Position numbers and translations under genes: made by a program. A stretch of 64,000 bases of DNA from Trichopria drosophilae. Its lineage: Eukaryota; Arthropoda; Insecta; Hymenoptera; Diapriidae. Below the pieces are notes generated by a model, which worked only from the letters and a program-made list of their open reading frames with translations, searched no databases and was not told the DNA's origin. The stretch is taken from assembly GCA_030407085.1 (NCBI GenBank), contig CM059585.1, positions 96,504,501-96,568,500 of the forward strand, given 5' to 3'. This document shows, in pieces, positions 24,651 through 35,889 of the stretch (positions are counted from its first letter, which is position 1; each line of letters starts with the position of its first letter).

Positions 24651-26115
24651 TTGTTTGTTTATAATTCATCTGTAATACAAACATTTTAAACTGCTTTAAA
24701 AATGAACAAAGCTGTAATATATATATTATCAGTATGTCCAATAATTCGTCGACTGAGATTACCAAAGTATAAAAAAGATACGAGAAGATCTATTCTTTTC
24801 CAAGGCAATTCGTTAGGCAATTATTAATGTTTATTATCAGATGCAATTATATTCCTAACCCATTTCTTAATCCCATTTAAAAAATTAGTATTTCTTGTGA
24901 TCTAACCGTTGTGTCTTTCTTGTAATTAACCGTTCGTATTTTGTGTATACTTTCCAATACTTTGTTATTCGTTTGTATCTTTGCCTCAATCCGTATCTAT
25001 CTTCGAGAAACTTTTTTCCCTCGATTGCCGTGAACCACGAATCGTTCTTGTAAGTATCTATCAAACTACTCAGTCACGAATACAATCGTTTCATCCATTT
25101 GAATCCCTTCTCAACAAACGAAAAAGAATTAAGACCGATTCCATTTCAAATCGGGCAGGTGTAAAATGTTGACATCTCCAAAATTACATGAAATATGTTG
25201 TTTTTCAGGGTAAATAAGGAGACCCGTACTTTCTGTTTAAAAGAAAATTGTTGTTTTTCAAAGTTATGCGCTATTTAAAATTAGGAACGAAAATCCGATA
25301 AGTCCCAAAAATAGGGTATAAAACTTTTTAAAAATACTCTATTTTCTGCTATTATTAATATTTTACTATTATTCCTCTTGCATGTGATTGAGTTATTGAT
25401 ACATTATCGATGCTCAATAATAAAATTGACAGCAATGGAAAAATAACAAAATGGCGGCCAGTTTTCGAAAAAATTAAAAACCCAAGTTTCTCAAAAACTA
25501 CATATTTTTTTTTCTTTAATTGTTGTTTATAGATTACTGGTAATATTAGTCACAATATCTGAGTAGTCTCATGTGCGCTACAAGACGCTACTCGGCTGCA
25601 GATTTTTTTTTTGGGTTTTTTAATTGAAAGTAGAAATTTTGTCAAGATAGGACGTATTTGGTATTTTCTAAATTATTTCAAAAAGGGAACACGTCAAAAA
25701 CGTGATTTGCAATAACTCGACATCTCACAAACCCGACATTCAAAAGCCCGACACTTCAGAAAACCTACATTTTCATGACTTTTGACGTTACGGTTTTTGT
25801 AATGATATTTTTTTTTTTTTATATTGTCGAGTTTTTGGTGCGTTTCCTTAAGGGAGGCAATTAAACGAATGAAAGAACAAGGAACGATGAATACTTTAAT
25901 TTTTACATTGCGACTTTGCAGTAAATTGAAAAGTAGTTTTCAAAAACGAAATACAAAGCGCTTATTATAAAAAGAAACAGGTTTAAATTTTCATATGAGT
26001 TAGCTACCTAGGCGATTAAACGGAGAGCTTTGCTGTTTTTAGTGACAATATTACCCACGATTCGGCACATGTCCTTTCTGTAATAAACATTATCATTGAA
26101 TTTATACGTAATAAT

Positions 26116-26328
26116 ATGGCATTCGAAGCGATAGAAGACGTTACCATAATATCAGATGGAGCTGCTGCTCACTTCAAAACCCGATATAGCTATATGAATT
26201 TGTCTCAAAGTTCATCAAACAGAAAGTGCATGTTGTCTGCTACAGGCCACGGCACTCTAAGAACAGTCCTCTTGCTGCAAGTGGAATATACTTGCCGCAA
26301 ATGGATAATCCACTTGATATATGAGTAA
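26116..26328 (+). pseudogene. Transposase-like fragment
   Basis: The frame contains ISDGAAAHFKTRYSYMNL and, further on, SATGHGT. These resemble an SDGxAxQFKxRYxxxNL...ATSHG block that I associate, from memory and without a named family, with ORFs of insect and cnidarian mobile elements. Asp of SDG would be a plausible catalytic acid. Only about 70 residues are open before stops. It lies centrally between the long inverted repeats, as expected for the element's own transposase. Confidence 0.4.
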
Positions 26329-27104
26329 TCTGATTTCTTCTTATCGCAAGAGGTATTATATTTCCATCAAGTAGCATATCCACTCCAGAACTATACATTT
26401 CCAGCAAAGAGATTGTCATTTTGCTGCTAATAGAAAAAATGAGATTCGTGTGCACTAATTATAGAATGTAGACTTAGATGTTCAACACTTACAGCATTTA
26501 AAACGCACTCATGTAACAAGCCATTGTAAAAAACAATTGATCGGTCTGCATACAGCCTTCGGATATATATTTCCCAACGAAAAATTTGTTAACCTCCAAA
26601 AATCTACCGCACGTGGTACTTAATTGAAAGTATTTATTTAAATAAATTTTCAGTTTCTCTTTTTTGGCAGGTTATGTAACTCTAGGTGAATTTTAGGTTA
26701 AGCTCCCAATTCGACATAACTCCTTGCTCATTTTGTATAGTTGTTTATAAAGTATACAATTAAATAATATATGACATAATAAAATAATAAGAACTGACAG
26801 TTCTAATATCCACAAAATATCAAGACCTGTTTGGCTTGAAATTTATTACAACAAACATTTATAAATACATCAGGGTATACCTCGACAATGATCTGTCCTT
26901 TACATTTTGCCAAGGTGTTATTTAGAATTCGTATAAATATATGCACATTAAAACTGTTCTCAACTCCAATAACAAACATTGAATGAATAGAATATGTTAT
27001 TCAATTTTGTTGAAATAAATGGAGTTCATGTTTTATATTAGATTTCAATACATATTATCTCACTATCGACACCGTAGTTTTGTTACATTGGTTTCGTTAT
27101 ACAC

Positions 27105-27296
27105 ATGCAGACTGTATTGTTCACTATTCATGTAGATCCACTTGAGTCAAGCGGATTTCTTCTCCCGTCAAATGGAATTCGCTTTTGCGGCAAAATGATT
27201 GCTTATTTGACGTCAAAAAGAATCTCTTTGACGGAAGTGGAAATATGTTTGCCTCAAGAAGACAGTGATCAAGAGGACGATCCTTTTACAGGATAA
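27105..27296 (+). pseudogene. Possible C-terminal transposase fragment
   Basis: A 63-codon frame ending in an acidic tail (EDSDQEDDPFTG), inside the same element and on the same strand as the SDG fragment. The family is not recognised. Membership of one broken ORF is inferred from position only. Confidence 0.2.
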
Positions 27297-28183
27297 CAAT
27301 TATTTCGAAGAGTGGGGAAGGGTTCATGCGATGGGATCGGAGGTCTCGTTAAGAATTTTGCAACTATTCATAATTTACAAAAATCGAATTTGGAACATAT
27401 GTATATGTATATAGACAACTTTAAATTCAGAAATCATAGGAAAAGAAGTAAAAAAAAAACAGAGAGGGTTTGGAGTCCATGACCAACCATGGGGTGGTCC
27501 TGATCTCAGGTGCGACACATCTCAAACTTTAAAATCTGACGTGAAAAAAACGGACTCTTGAAAAACGTGACGATTAAAACTCGCCAATATACAAAAAAAA
27601 AAAACACTACAAAACCCCATATGTCAAAAGTCATGAAAATGCGGTTTTTTGAAGTCGGGTTTTTAAATGTCAGGGTTTTTGAGAAGTCGGGTTTATGAAA
27701 TGTCGGGTTATCGCAAACCACGTTTTTGACGTGTTCCCTTTTTGAAATAATTTAGAAAATACGAAATACGTCCTATCTTGACAAAAAACAATTTTTTTTT
27801 AAACAAAAAAATACGGGTCTCCTTATTTATCCTAAAGAACAACATATTTCATGTAAAATGATTTTGGAGATGTTAACATTTTACCCCTGCCCGATTTGAA
27901 ATGGAATTGGTCTTAAAACGAATTGAATACGTTTTATTTCGGTTTCTTGACTATTTTCTTTGAATTTTTTACATTCTAATCCGATATAATACGTGAATAT
28001 ATCATAAACATAACCTATAAAATATCGACTAACAATTTTTATATGCATTCGCAAAATGTAATCAATTTTAGCGGTACTATGTATAATAATATATGTGAAG
28101 GTAAGCAATGCCTGTCATGGAAGTAGCATTTGTTTTTCTTCTTTCTGTAAAATAAATATATAATAATATCCGACGCATTAAGA

Positions 28184-28285
28184 CCCTGCAAACACGGAAA
28201 GTAACAATTGTGTAATATTTTCGTAATGGTTACATTGTTATATATATATAGTTGTTACATAACTGTTACTTTTGTTTTTGCAGGG
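28184..28285. mobile_element. Short MITE, 102 bp
   Basis: Terminal inverted repeats of about 30 bp: CCCTGCAAACACGGAAAGTA at the left, with the right-hand complement CCCTGCAAAAACAAAAGTAA. The centre is an AT run. No clear target-site duplication. Confidence 0.6.
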
Positions 28286-28879
28286 GACGAATTTGTCCGA
28301 ATTCAAACATTCGGAAATTCACGTGACAGTATTAAATCGATGAACGTCTAATTGGGTTGTGACATTTCTCAATTCGAAATGTCAAGAAACCGAATTAGAT
28401 ACGTAATTTCTGAATTCGATCTTATTCTTTTTTCGTTTATTGGATTTTCAAGCAGAAACACTTGATATATCCCATGATCACGTGATGTGTCATATGATAT
28501 ATCACGTGATAAGTTTGAGTAAGAATTAGCTTTATTACGAACTTGAAAAGTAAAAAAATGAAAGTACTTACACACAATTACTTCAGACAATGATAAAATT
28601 AGACAAAATGCAAAAAAATCGATCGAATTAATTTTGACATAACGGCGCAAATATTCCGAATGAAATGGAGAGGACGCAAGAAGAGAATGTCGGCCGACGC
28701 ACCTGCCTGCTCCGTATTGTTGAGGGAGAAAAAAAAGTTGAAATGTTTGTCTACCAAATCTCTCTCATCTTTCTGCTTAAGATCGCGATGTCCGCACGAG
28801 TTTTAAAAATAGTTGCCGGCTCCCCTACCCAACAACGGCATAGTTATTACGATGCTTCCATTCATAAATAGGAAATAAC

Positions 28880-29320
28880 GTCGTAATCGCCGTAACCGCC
28901 GCCATCTTGACTTCCCTAATCAAAAGAGCTTCCCATATTTTTCTTCGATTTCATCGAAATCAACTTCGGTTTTACGCGATTCCATTGACTTTTTAGGTTT
29001 TTCGATTTTTTGATGTTGTGAAGTTTAATATTCTAGATGATTCGATGAGTAGGACGAATCTGTCGTAAAGACGGATTTCGTCGAAGAAACACGCAGTGCA
29101 CAGCTGATCAGCGTTCTTGACGGATGGTCGCCGCTCGTCGTTCTCGTTTCTCGATCCGAAAAATCAGAAAAGAAAACAAAGGCTTCGTTCGTGCTGCGAA
29201 ATTCGCAGCCCGCAGCTGCGCTTTACCGGGATTTTTCAAAACGGACAAAAAGCCGTTGGTGTATTCTGCAGGTTTGAGGGACGAACCTTAACCTCCAGAC
29301 GTTGCGATGGTTTTCCTTCG
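28880..29320 (+). promoter_or_regulatory. CpG-rich promoter and noncoding first exon, probably of TAB2
   Basis: A sharply CG-enriched block that includes GCCGCCATCTTG (28900), which matches the YY1/Pho core often found at transcription starts. It ends in a good splice donor, TTCCTTCG|GTGAGT, at 29321. The next same-strand gene is TAB2, whose first coding exon has an acceptor-like GATGACAG just upstream of its start codon. The simplest reading is a promoter plus 5' UTR exon with a 15 kb first intron. The open frame starting at 29117 is not conserved-looking and is read here as untranslated. Confidence 0.45.
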
Positions 29321-29624
29321 GTGAGTTCTTTCGTTGGTTCTTCAATTTTTTTCCAAATTATCAACGAACTGACATCCATCGTTTACTTAATACGATTGTC
29401 AAAATCGGATTATATGAAGGGAATGAAAGTTCGATTTCGAAAACGGACGTTGGCCTATTATAGCCTTCACCGCCTCCACGTCGTCCGCGAAATTCGACGT
29501 TTGAAACCTACACAACAAATCAAAATATGACATATGTTTACGAAAATACAATTTCCTATAACAGCAGTGACGTGTTACATTGTAGTTTTTTTTTATTTGG
29601 AGTAGAGGTTATTTTGCGTGGGTG

Positions 29625-30090
29625 ACGTTAATATAATAACTCGGAAAATGCAACTTTTAGTGCTTAAAAAATTAATTATTATTAGTTTGGAAAGATATTT
29701 AATTGTTTATCTATTGGGAGTATATTTTCCGTTTATATTTTAATGATTTAAATATTTTTTAACTAAAATGTTAATCCGTTTAATAACATAAACACTAATT
29801 ACCTGTTTGATCTCAGGTGGATAATCAAATATTTGTAATTATTTTATTCAAGTTTTTTTGTTGACAGTATAAAAAACAAAAACTTTTAATATAATAACTC
29901 AGAAAATGTAGTATTTTAGTGTTGAAGAAATTAATTATAATTAGTTTGGACAGATATTTGTTTATCTATTGGGAGTATATTTTCCGTTTATATTTTAATG
30001 ATTTAAAGATTTTTTAACTAAAATTTTAATCCGTTTAATAACATAAACTTCTTTTATTTATTGACAGTAAAAAATAAAAACTTTTAATTA
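29625..30090. repeat. Direct tandem duplication, about 260-bp unit
   Basis: Two copies, about 29625-29884 and 29885-30090, share TTAATATAATAACTC(G/A)GAAA, TCTATTGGGAGTATATTTTC and TTAATCCGTTTAATAACATA. They differ by a few percent plus a deletion of about 50 bp in the second. Confidence 0.75.
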
Positions 30091-30739
30091 TAAGTGCTAT
30101 GGGTCATTTAAAGTTTGTGTTATTTGAAATTAATAAATTGAGTTAATGTTACTTCAAACAGTTTACAAGTCAGTATTAAATTCAGTACTAAATGTAGAAT
30201 ATTTTAAGGATAATCTAGAATGGTACTCGCTTGAATTATAAAATAATCCTAGAATCAGATCAATGTTTTTGTAATGAATAGGATATTATACTTACAAATG
30301 AATTTCCTCCTTGTCAATAAATGTTATACAGCTTATGCAATTTTTAATCAACTAGTTTGTGAAGTAATTGAAAAATAAACATTTGGATGAATATATTTCT
30401 TATAGTTCCATTTCGAAATTGGAGTTAAGTAAAATTATTCTTTTATTGTCTTGAAAGGTTTACAATGACATTTTTTATTACACATTTGTTTATTAGAGAT
30501 CTTCAGGAAACTACAGGAAAAATAGTTTATCAAGAACTGATCACAGCTATCAAGAATTTTTTTTTCAGAATTCTGTAGGGAAAAAAAAACTTGTTGATTT
30601 GATTTAAAGAAACTAATTGGAATTTTAGTTTTCTAAATGACATTAGTGTAAATAATGTGTATAGTTAGGTATATTTTCAATTTTTGATATTTTGTTTAAT
30701 TTACCTCCGTAGCAATCTCTTCCATGAGAAAGGCAATGG

Positions 30740-31002
30740 CAGTAGAGTCCCGGTATAATTGCGTCCCGTTATATTTACGTCCCAGCATATTTGCCCGGTT
30801 TCGTCTCCTTATATTTACCAGTTGCCGCTCTCTTTTTCCCCCACCTTGCGGACTAGGGCCTCAGGAAGGGCCTGTCGTGACGTCACAAAATAAAACGACT
30901 GAGAGAAGAGGGAGAAGCGACGCTCCCCTTCTTTTGATAAATATAAGGTAGCGGGAAGGGAAGGCGAGAAACCAACTGGTAAACATACCGGGACTTTACT
31001 GT
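30740..31002 (-). mobile_element. CAGTAGAGTCCC MITE, copy A
   Basis: 263 bp with terminal repeats CAGTAGAGTCCCGG and CCGGGACTTTACTG, in opposite orientation to copies at 41613-41879 and 45390-45656. Shared internal words include TGACGTCACA and GGAGCG(A/T)(C/T)G. Confidence 0.75.
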
Positions 31003-31309
31003 ATATTTTTTTTAGCAAACCATAAAAATGTGGCATGATTCTTTAATTTTTTGTTTTAATTAAACAGACAAGAAAAAAAAGTGACTAAAACTGGAATTTT
31101 TAAAGTTATTATCTGTCGCAAAAACCATAATTTTTTTTAGTACATTGAATTTTATTGTATTGATACACATGTCAATATACGTTTGAAATTCATTATAGCC
31201 TTATTTACTTTGTTTCATCTTTGCTTTTATCTGAAAAGATGTAACCTAAAAAAAATTTCTAATATTAATAGTAAGGAATATAATTTAATATGGAAAAATA
31301 TTTTTTTTT

Positions 31310-31445
31310 TAATTTTAAGGGTAAACGAGAAGCTGACCGCTAGGTGGCGAATGTTGATCACGCGGCTTTATGTGAAAAAAATTACAGGAAAAAAGTCACT
31401 GTTGACTCATTAGGGATGACTTGAACCTCCCCCCCCCCCTCTAGG
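31310..31445. pseudogene. tRNA-derived-looking fragment with C run
   Basis: Contains CTGACCGCTAGGTGGCG and GGGATGACTTGAACC (a B box read on the minus strand), followed by a C run and the start of AACCCTT. Too degraded to call more than a SINE-like relic. Confidence 0.25.
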
Positions 31446-31554
31446 GCCTTAACCCTTCTTAATCCAATACAGTTAGTTTTGTCATTCAATTAGACTATCT
31501 TTTTATAGTGTCTTATTTTCCTTACGTTTTTTTTAGCAGCATCTTATGTTTTAA

Positions 31555-31570
31555 GGTTAGGTTAGGTTAG
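31555..31570 (+). repeat. Short GGTTAGG run
   Basis: Three units of TTAGG, the telomeric unit of many insects. Short enough to be chance, or an interstitial repair trace. Confidence 0.5.
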
Positions 31571-31758
31571 CAAATAGAAGGGAATCTGGGAAGCGCAAGT
31601 TATACATACGTTTTAATAAAATAATTACAATACTACAAAAATAGTACTTTCTAGTGCATATGGCAATTATTTTATAAATATTGGAGAGTCGCTGGTTGTG
31701 AGACAATTATTGTCAACACAAAAAGTAAACAATCCGATCTGTTTACGTTTAATCCTTT

Positions 31759-31914
31759 GGGGCCATCCATAAACTACGTTACCATTTCGGAGGGGGGGGG
31801 GGTCCGGCAAAGAACTACGGTCTATATAAAATCTATGTGTAAAAATCATAAAACTGTCTACGGGGGGGGGGTCAAAAATGCCAAAAAAAGTCTACGTGGT
31901 TTATGGATGGTCCC
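31759..31914. mobile_element. MITE with GGCCATCCATAAA termini
   Basis: GGGGCCATCCATAAACTACG at the left is matched by CTACGTGGTTTATGGATGGT at the right. G runs sit internally on both sides. Termini of this kind (GGCCATCCATAAA..ACGT) are common in arthropod genomes. No clear target-site duplication here. Confidence 0.7.
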
Positions 31915-32180
31915 TTTCTTCTGGTGCGAGGCAGTTATTGCAATGCCACCGATATAATATATTCCTTGTATTAATTTTGAATATAGTGTGTAAATTAATT
32001 TGTGCAAAATTAATAGTATACAAATTACATGAATTTAGAAAGGTAAGTAAAACACATTTTCTAGTAGTGTTTCGTTCAAAATTAAGATGCCACTTTGCAT
32101 TTCTTCAATTTGCAGTTAATTACTTAAGTAAACAAAATTTTTTGTCATTTTCAAAATATAGTCAAATTTTTGTTGTGGAA

Positions 32181-33323
32181 CACTGTCACTAGTTGTGAGA
32201 CACTTTTCTCTTCGCTAGAAATCGCCTTTTTTTCTCCGCAATCGGTTGATGATGATAAGGGTAAGGGATGGTGATGCTGACTTCTGATGTATGTCAACGT
32301 CCTTTCCAAACACCAAGAGAAGTTCTTTCGACCAAGCTAAAGTCAGAATGCACTGATTAAGTCAAATTTACCACTTTTCGACAAAAACATTGACTTGAAA
32401 GTCAGAGAGACTCTCAAAACTTGGATGCAGGTCGAAAAGTACTTAAATTTAACCTAAAAATGCCTTAAAATTCTGTGTCTTCAAAGTCGTATATAAGGTT
32501 AAAATGACCAAATTTATAACCAAAATTATGTCTTAAAAGTCGAATAAACTCTTAAGTAAAAAAGTATTAATTGGTGGATATGCCTTTGACCATCAGGTTA
32601 AAATTAAGGCCGAATAATGTGCTGCAGGTTTAACCTAAAAGTCGAATTTACCATGGAAAATTACTTGTAGAACACTTCGCCCAAGTAAACAATTACTCCG
32701 GCAACCTAACCTCAAATTGCGTAATTTTCACAAATGTTATCAAAATTCTTCTGCAAAATTTTTTACATTTATTGTACTATGCTTTGATTAAAACGTTAGA
32801 GTATCGCGGTACTATCATGACATGGACATGTAATACATAAGTACTTGAACAGGTTTGTACGTATAAATCCCAGAAAAGACAGATTTGGTTAGAATTAGGT
32901 CGAAAAGAAGGGAGAATTACCTAAATATTACCAATTTTCGACCTATTAATGGTCCATTTTACCACATCTGGATTACGACATACTGGGGAAAATGCTTTCT
33001 ATTACCAAATGTTGACCAATTGATGGCAATTTACTCCCACTTTTGTCCAGACTTACCGTAATTCGACTTCTATTTTAGGTAAATAAGCCGTGGTCAAGAA
33101 AATCTCTCGCCCTGGTGGAAGGTTGAAAAGAGATAATTTCGCCCTATTTTGGAGTGTCCATTTAAAATGTCGAAACATGCGCACAAGCTATTTCACATGC
33201 ATTCATGAATGGAGAAGATCGACCGAAAAGACTATTTAGACAAAACTGTTATTTCCTTTATATCAATGCTGGTTAATTTAAATTTTATTAAATTTTGTTA
33301 GTGTCTCACAACTTGTGTCACTG
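32181..33323. mobile_element. 1.14 kb non-autonomous element with AGTTGTGAGACACT ends
   Basis: The 24-bp ends match at 21 positions in inverted orientation (CACTGTCACTAGTTGTGAGA and TCTCACAACTTGTGTCACTG). The interior is noncoding, with repeated GTCGAAAAGT/ACTTTTCGAC and AAGTCGAAT words. A third terminus-like copy (GGTTGTGAGACAATTATTG) lies at about 31691. Confidence 0.6.
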
Positions 33324-33857
33324 TATCAAAAAGGACACTACTCCGTGCACCAAAAGTTGCTTATTTTAATTACCTGTCAAATGATCTCTGCATTTTTTAA
33401 ATTCGTTTACCCATTAAAAAGTTACATCTAAAAACAGAACTCCTCTCACTGTTAGATATGTATTTGCTGGGTATTGTAATATTTTTGTAATAAAAATTCG
33501 CTTTGCCCGTAGAAAAGTCCCCAAACGTGAAATCTTATTAAAGGACGAAACTGGATACGCTAAGCAGATTGTGCGCAAATTCATTCTTCTTTTACAAGAT
33601 TACTTATGTTACTTGGGATATGCACATAAACCTTCTGTGGCATTCCATGTTTTATTTCATTTGCTTTAAATATATTTCATATGGATGGCAATCGAGACAT
33701 GGCAGAGCAATAAATTCTTTTATAAAATTCCAATTTAACTGCCAAAAATGCGTAAATCACTCTGCATCTTATTTTTTAATCATAATAAACGAAAAAAGAT
33801 TCCAACGATGCGAACTTCCTACGCATTATCTTATGGATATCATTGGGTCTTAAGAAA

Positions 33858-33925
33858 AAAGACGTATCTTTAACATAATGATAAGAAAAGACGTATCTTT
33901 GGTCTAGTGATAACAAAGGACGTAT
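33858..33925 (+). repeat. Short tandem array around GACGTATCTTT
   Basis: Three units of about 35 bp, each with AAAAGACGTATCTTT-like sequence. A fourth diverged copy (AAAACGTATCTA) lies near 34027. Confidence 0.6.
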
Positions 33926-34985
33926 CTCGACGTTGTTTAACCTTAAAATACATCATTTCATATCGTTATACTGTTGGTCTTTTTCATCTCTAGGTAAGAA
34001 ATACGTCTGCGTCAAATCACATTTCAAAACGTATCTATATATTTGTAGAAATAATATGTCACATAACCGTAGCGCAGATCCATTTTTACAATGAGGGAGT
34101 GAGTGGAAACGATCGAGCCGTGAGACTTCTGGCGGCGATAACTGGAACTATGATGAGCAATAAGCAGACTTTCATCAGATAAATAATACATAAATAAGCA
34201 TTTAATACCTGCGTAACACACACATTATATTTTACTTCAAGTTAAATGAAGTTCGTGCTGAACGTTTTCTATAATATATTATTTAACATAAAATATATTG
34301 CGCATTAATTTAAAATGCGTGAAATATCCAATGGTTTGACGTAATGTCACAGCTTTCCTGTAAACTTCATCCGGTTTGATGAATTTTTTTTTTTCGAAAA
34401 GTTGTGGTTGATCATCATCAGAATTCCTTATGTATATCCCTCTATAACTAAAAGACTAATCTTTCGACCATTCTAGTGGTATTTATTTTTTGTTAAGCTG
34501 TTTTTTTTATTTAAAAGTAATTAAACATTAATCCTTCCAAACAAGGAACTCTTCGAAAAATTTCCAAACAATATACCCGACTTATAAATCACATACAATA
34601 TTCTATATTAAGGATTAAGAAATTATATTTATCTTTTCTGATCATTATAGGTTACAACTTTGAAAGAGAGGTCTTAGTATCTAGGTCTTACTATCTGAAT
34701 AGGTATATTAAGAATGACTGGTTCATCCATTTCTACTTAAATAGTAGCCCTAACAACCAATTTTTTTCTGAAGATTTGTTTCATATATGATATATGTATA
34801 AATAATGCTACTAAAAAAATTTTAAAAAATTCGTGTGATTCTAATGAAATTGGTTTGGTTTACCACGAACAAAAATACATGTCTCTTAGTATTTCATGTA
34901 CTGCAACATATTAAAATTTCAAAAAAATCGGCGTCTGACACTTGGATAGTGATACTTTGTTAGATGCACATTTTGGTTGCTGACG

Positions 34986-35057
34986 GAACCAATAAAGGAC
35001 GTTGAACTGAAACGCTTTTTGGAACCAATAAAGGTCGTTGAACTGAAACGGTTTTTG
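34986..35057 (+). repeat. Tandem duplication of a 36-bp unit
   Basis: Two adjacent copies of GAACCAATAAAGG(A/T)CGTTG... differ at two positions. The open frame on the minus strand here merely repeats FQFN.LYWF because of this duplication. Confidence 0.8.
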
Positions 35058-35239
35058 TATATTCTTGAAGACAATCAATTTAATATATGAAAATAAAAAG
35101 AAGCTGACATATTTGTAGAAAATGTTTATGCAAGTTGTAGGTGAATAATGAGAAACCAACGCGGTTCGTTTGTTTTTTGAGTTCCTGAATAATTGAGTTC
35201 CTGAGCTCTGCAATGAAATCTTGATTACATTTTCCTGCC

Positions 35240-35505
35240 GCTGAAGAATAGTACATTGTGTGACTAGGGAGCAAAATTGGTGTTTGCTAACCAGTGCAAG
35301 TTTGGCACGCCAGTGAAGCGAGGACTTCAATTCGTGCTGCAAACACCTATTCACCCTCGTTGTAAAATTGTGCTCAGAATGTCAGAATAGTACATTGCGT
35401 TACTAGGGAGCAAAATAGGTGTTTACCGATGAGGGCGAGTTTGACTCCCGAGCGAAGCGCGGTCGGCAATTCGAATGATTCTGTAAACACTTATTCTCCC
35501 TTGTT
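35240..35505 (+). repeat. Direct repeat pair, about 143-bp period
   Basis: GTACATTG(T/C)GT(G/T)ACTAGGGA then GCAAAAT(T/A)GGTGTTT starts both copies (35252 and 35391). Each continues through a GAGTTTG/CAAGTTTGGC and GTGAAGCGAGG/GCGAAGCGCGG block. The copies are clearly diverged. Confidence 0.6.
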
Positions 35506-35509
35506 GCAC

Positions 35510-35885
35510 ACATTATTTTCTCTCACCCTGTGCGCAAAATGCTATTTTGTTCCCTATATTGCAGGAGAAAAATAGGACGTTCTCTCCCTTGGGAGCAAAA
35601 TAAATAGATCCGAGAGCAAAGGTAGTTTCTCGAATTCTGGGCGTAAAATACTATTTTACACTCAGAGTGTCAAATTTATTATGCTCCCGGATAGATTTAT
35701 TTTGCTTCCTAGGGAGAGAATGCGCTTTTTTCCTCCCGTGATCTATGAAGCAAAATAGCATTTTGTGCGCAGAGTTTGAGAAACTCATTTTGTTTTCGAA
35801 TATACTTATCTTGTTTCACAGGGAGAAAAAGTGTTATTTTGCTCCCGGGATATATGGAGCAAAATAGCGCTCAAAGTGTGAAAAA
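35510..35885. repeat. Palindromic GCGCAAAATA-family element
   Basis: Inverted pairs around a centre near 35690 (GTGCGCAAAATGCTATTTTG left; AGCAAAATAGCATTTTGTGC right) and repeated GGGAGCAAAATA words. Related palindromic words occur at 40.3, 51.9, 53.1 and 63.8 kb. Confidence 0.55.
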
Positions 35886-35889
35886 TCAA

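Larger units (their letters stand above)
25125..27922. mobile_element. 2.8 kb DNA transposon with long inverted repeats
   Basis: The outer 110 bp of each end match in inverted orientation: TTCCATTTCAAATCGGGCAG on the left, CTGCCCGATTTGAAATGGAA on the right. A second matched block lies further in (GGGAACACGTCAAAAACGTG at 25686, with its complement near 27720). That block includes tandem AACCCGACATT/GTCGGGTTT words. The left arm is about 340 bp longer than the right. The interior holds a transposase-like fragment at 26116-26328. The element is broken and not autonomous. Confidence 0.65.

Noticed and set aside
29117..29530. 137-codon open frame in the CpG-rich block
   Set aside because: Basic and unconserved-looking. 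It crosses a good splice donor at 29321, so it is better explained as 5' UTR plus intron.
31555..31570. Telomere or chromosome end suggested by GGTTAGG repeats
   Set aside because: Only three units inside unique sequence; at most an interstitial trace.
34911..35354. 147-codon open frame on the minus strand
   Set aside because: It overlaps the 36-bp tandem duplication and the 143-bp direct repeats. AT-driven composition, no recognisable family.
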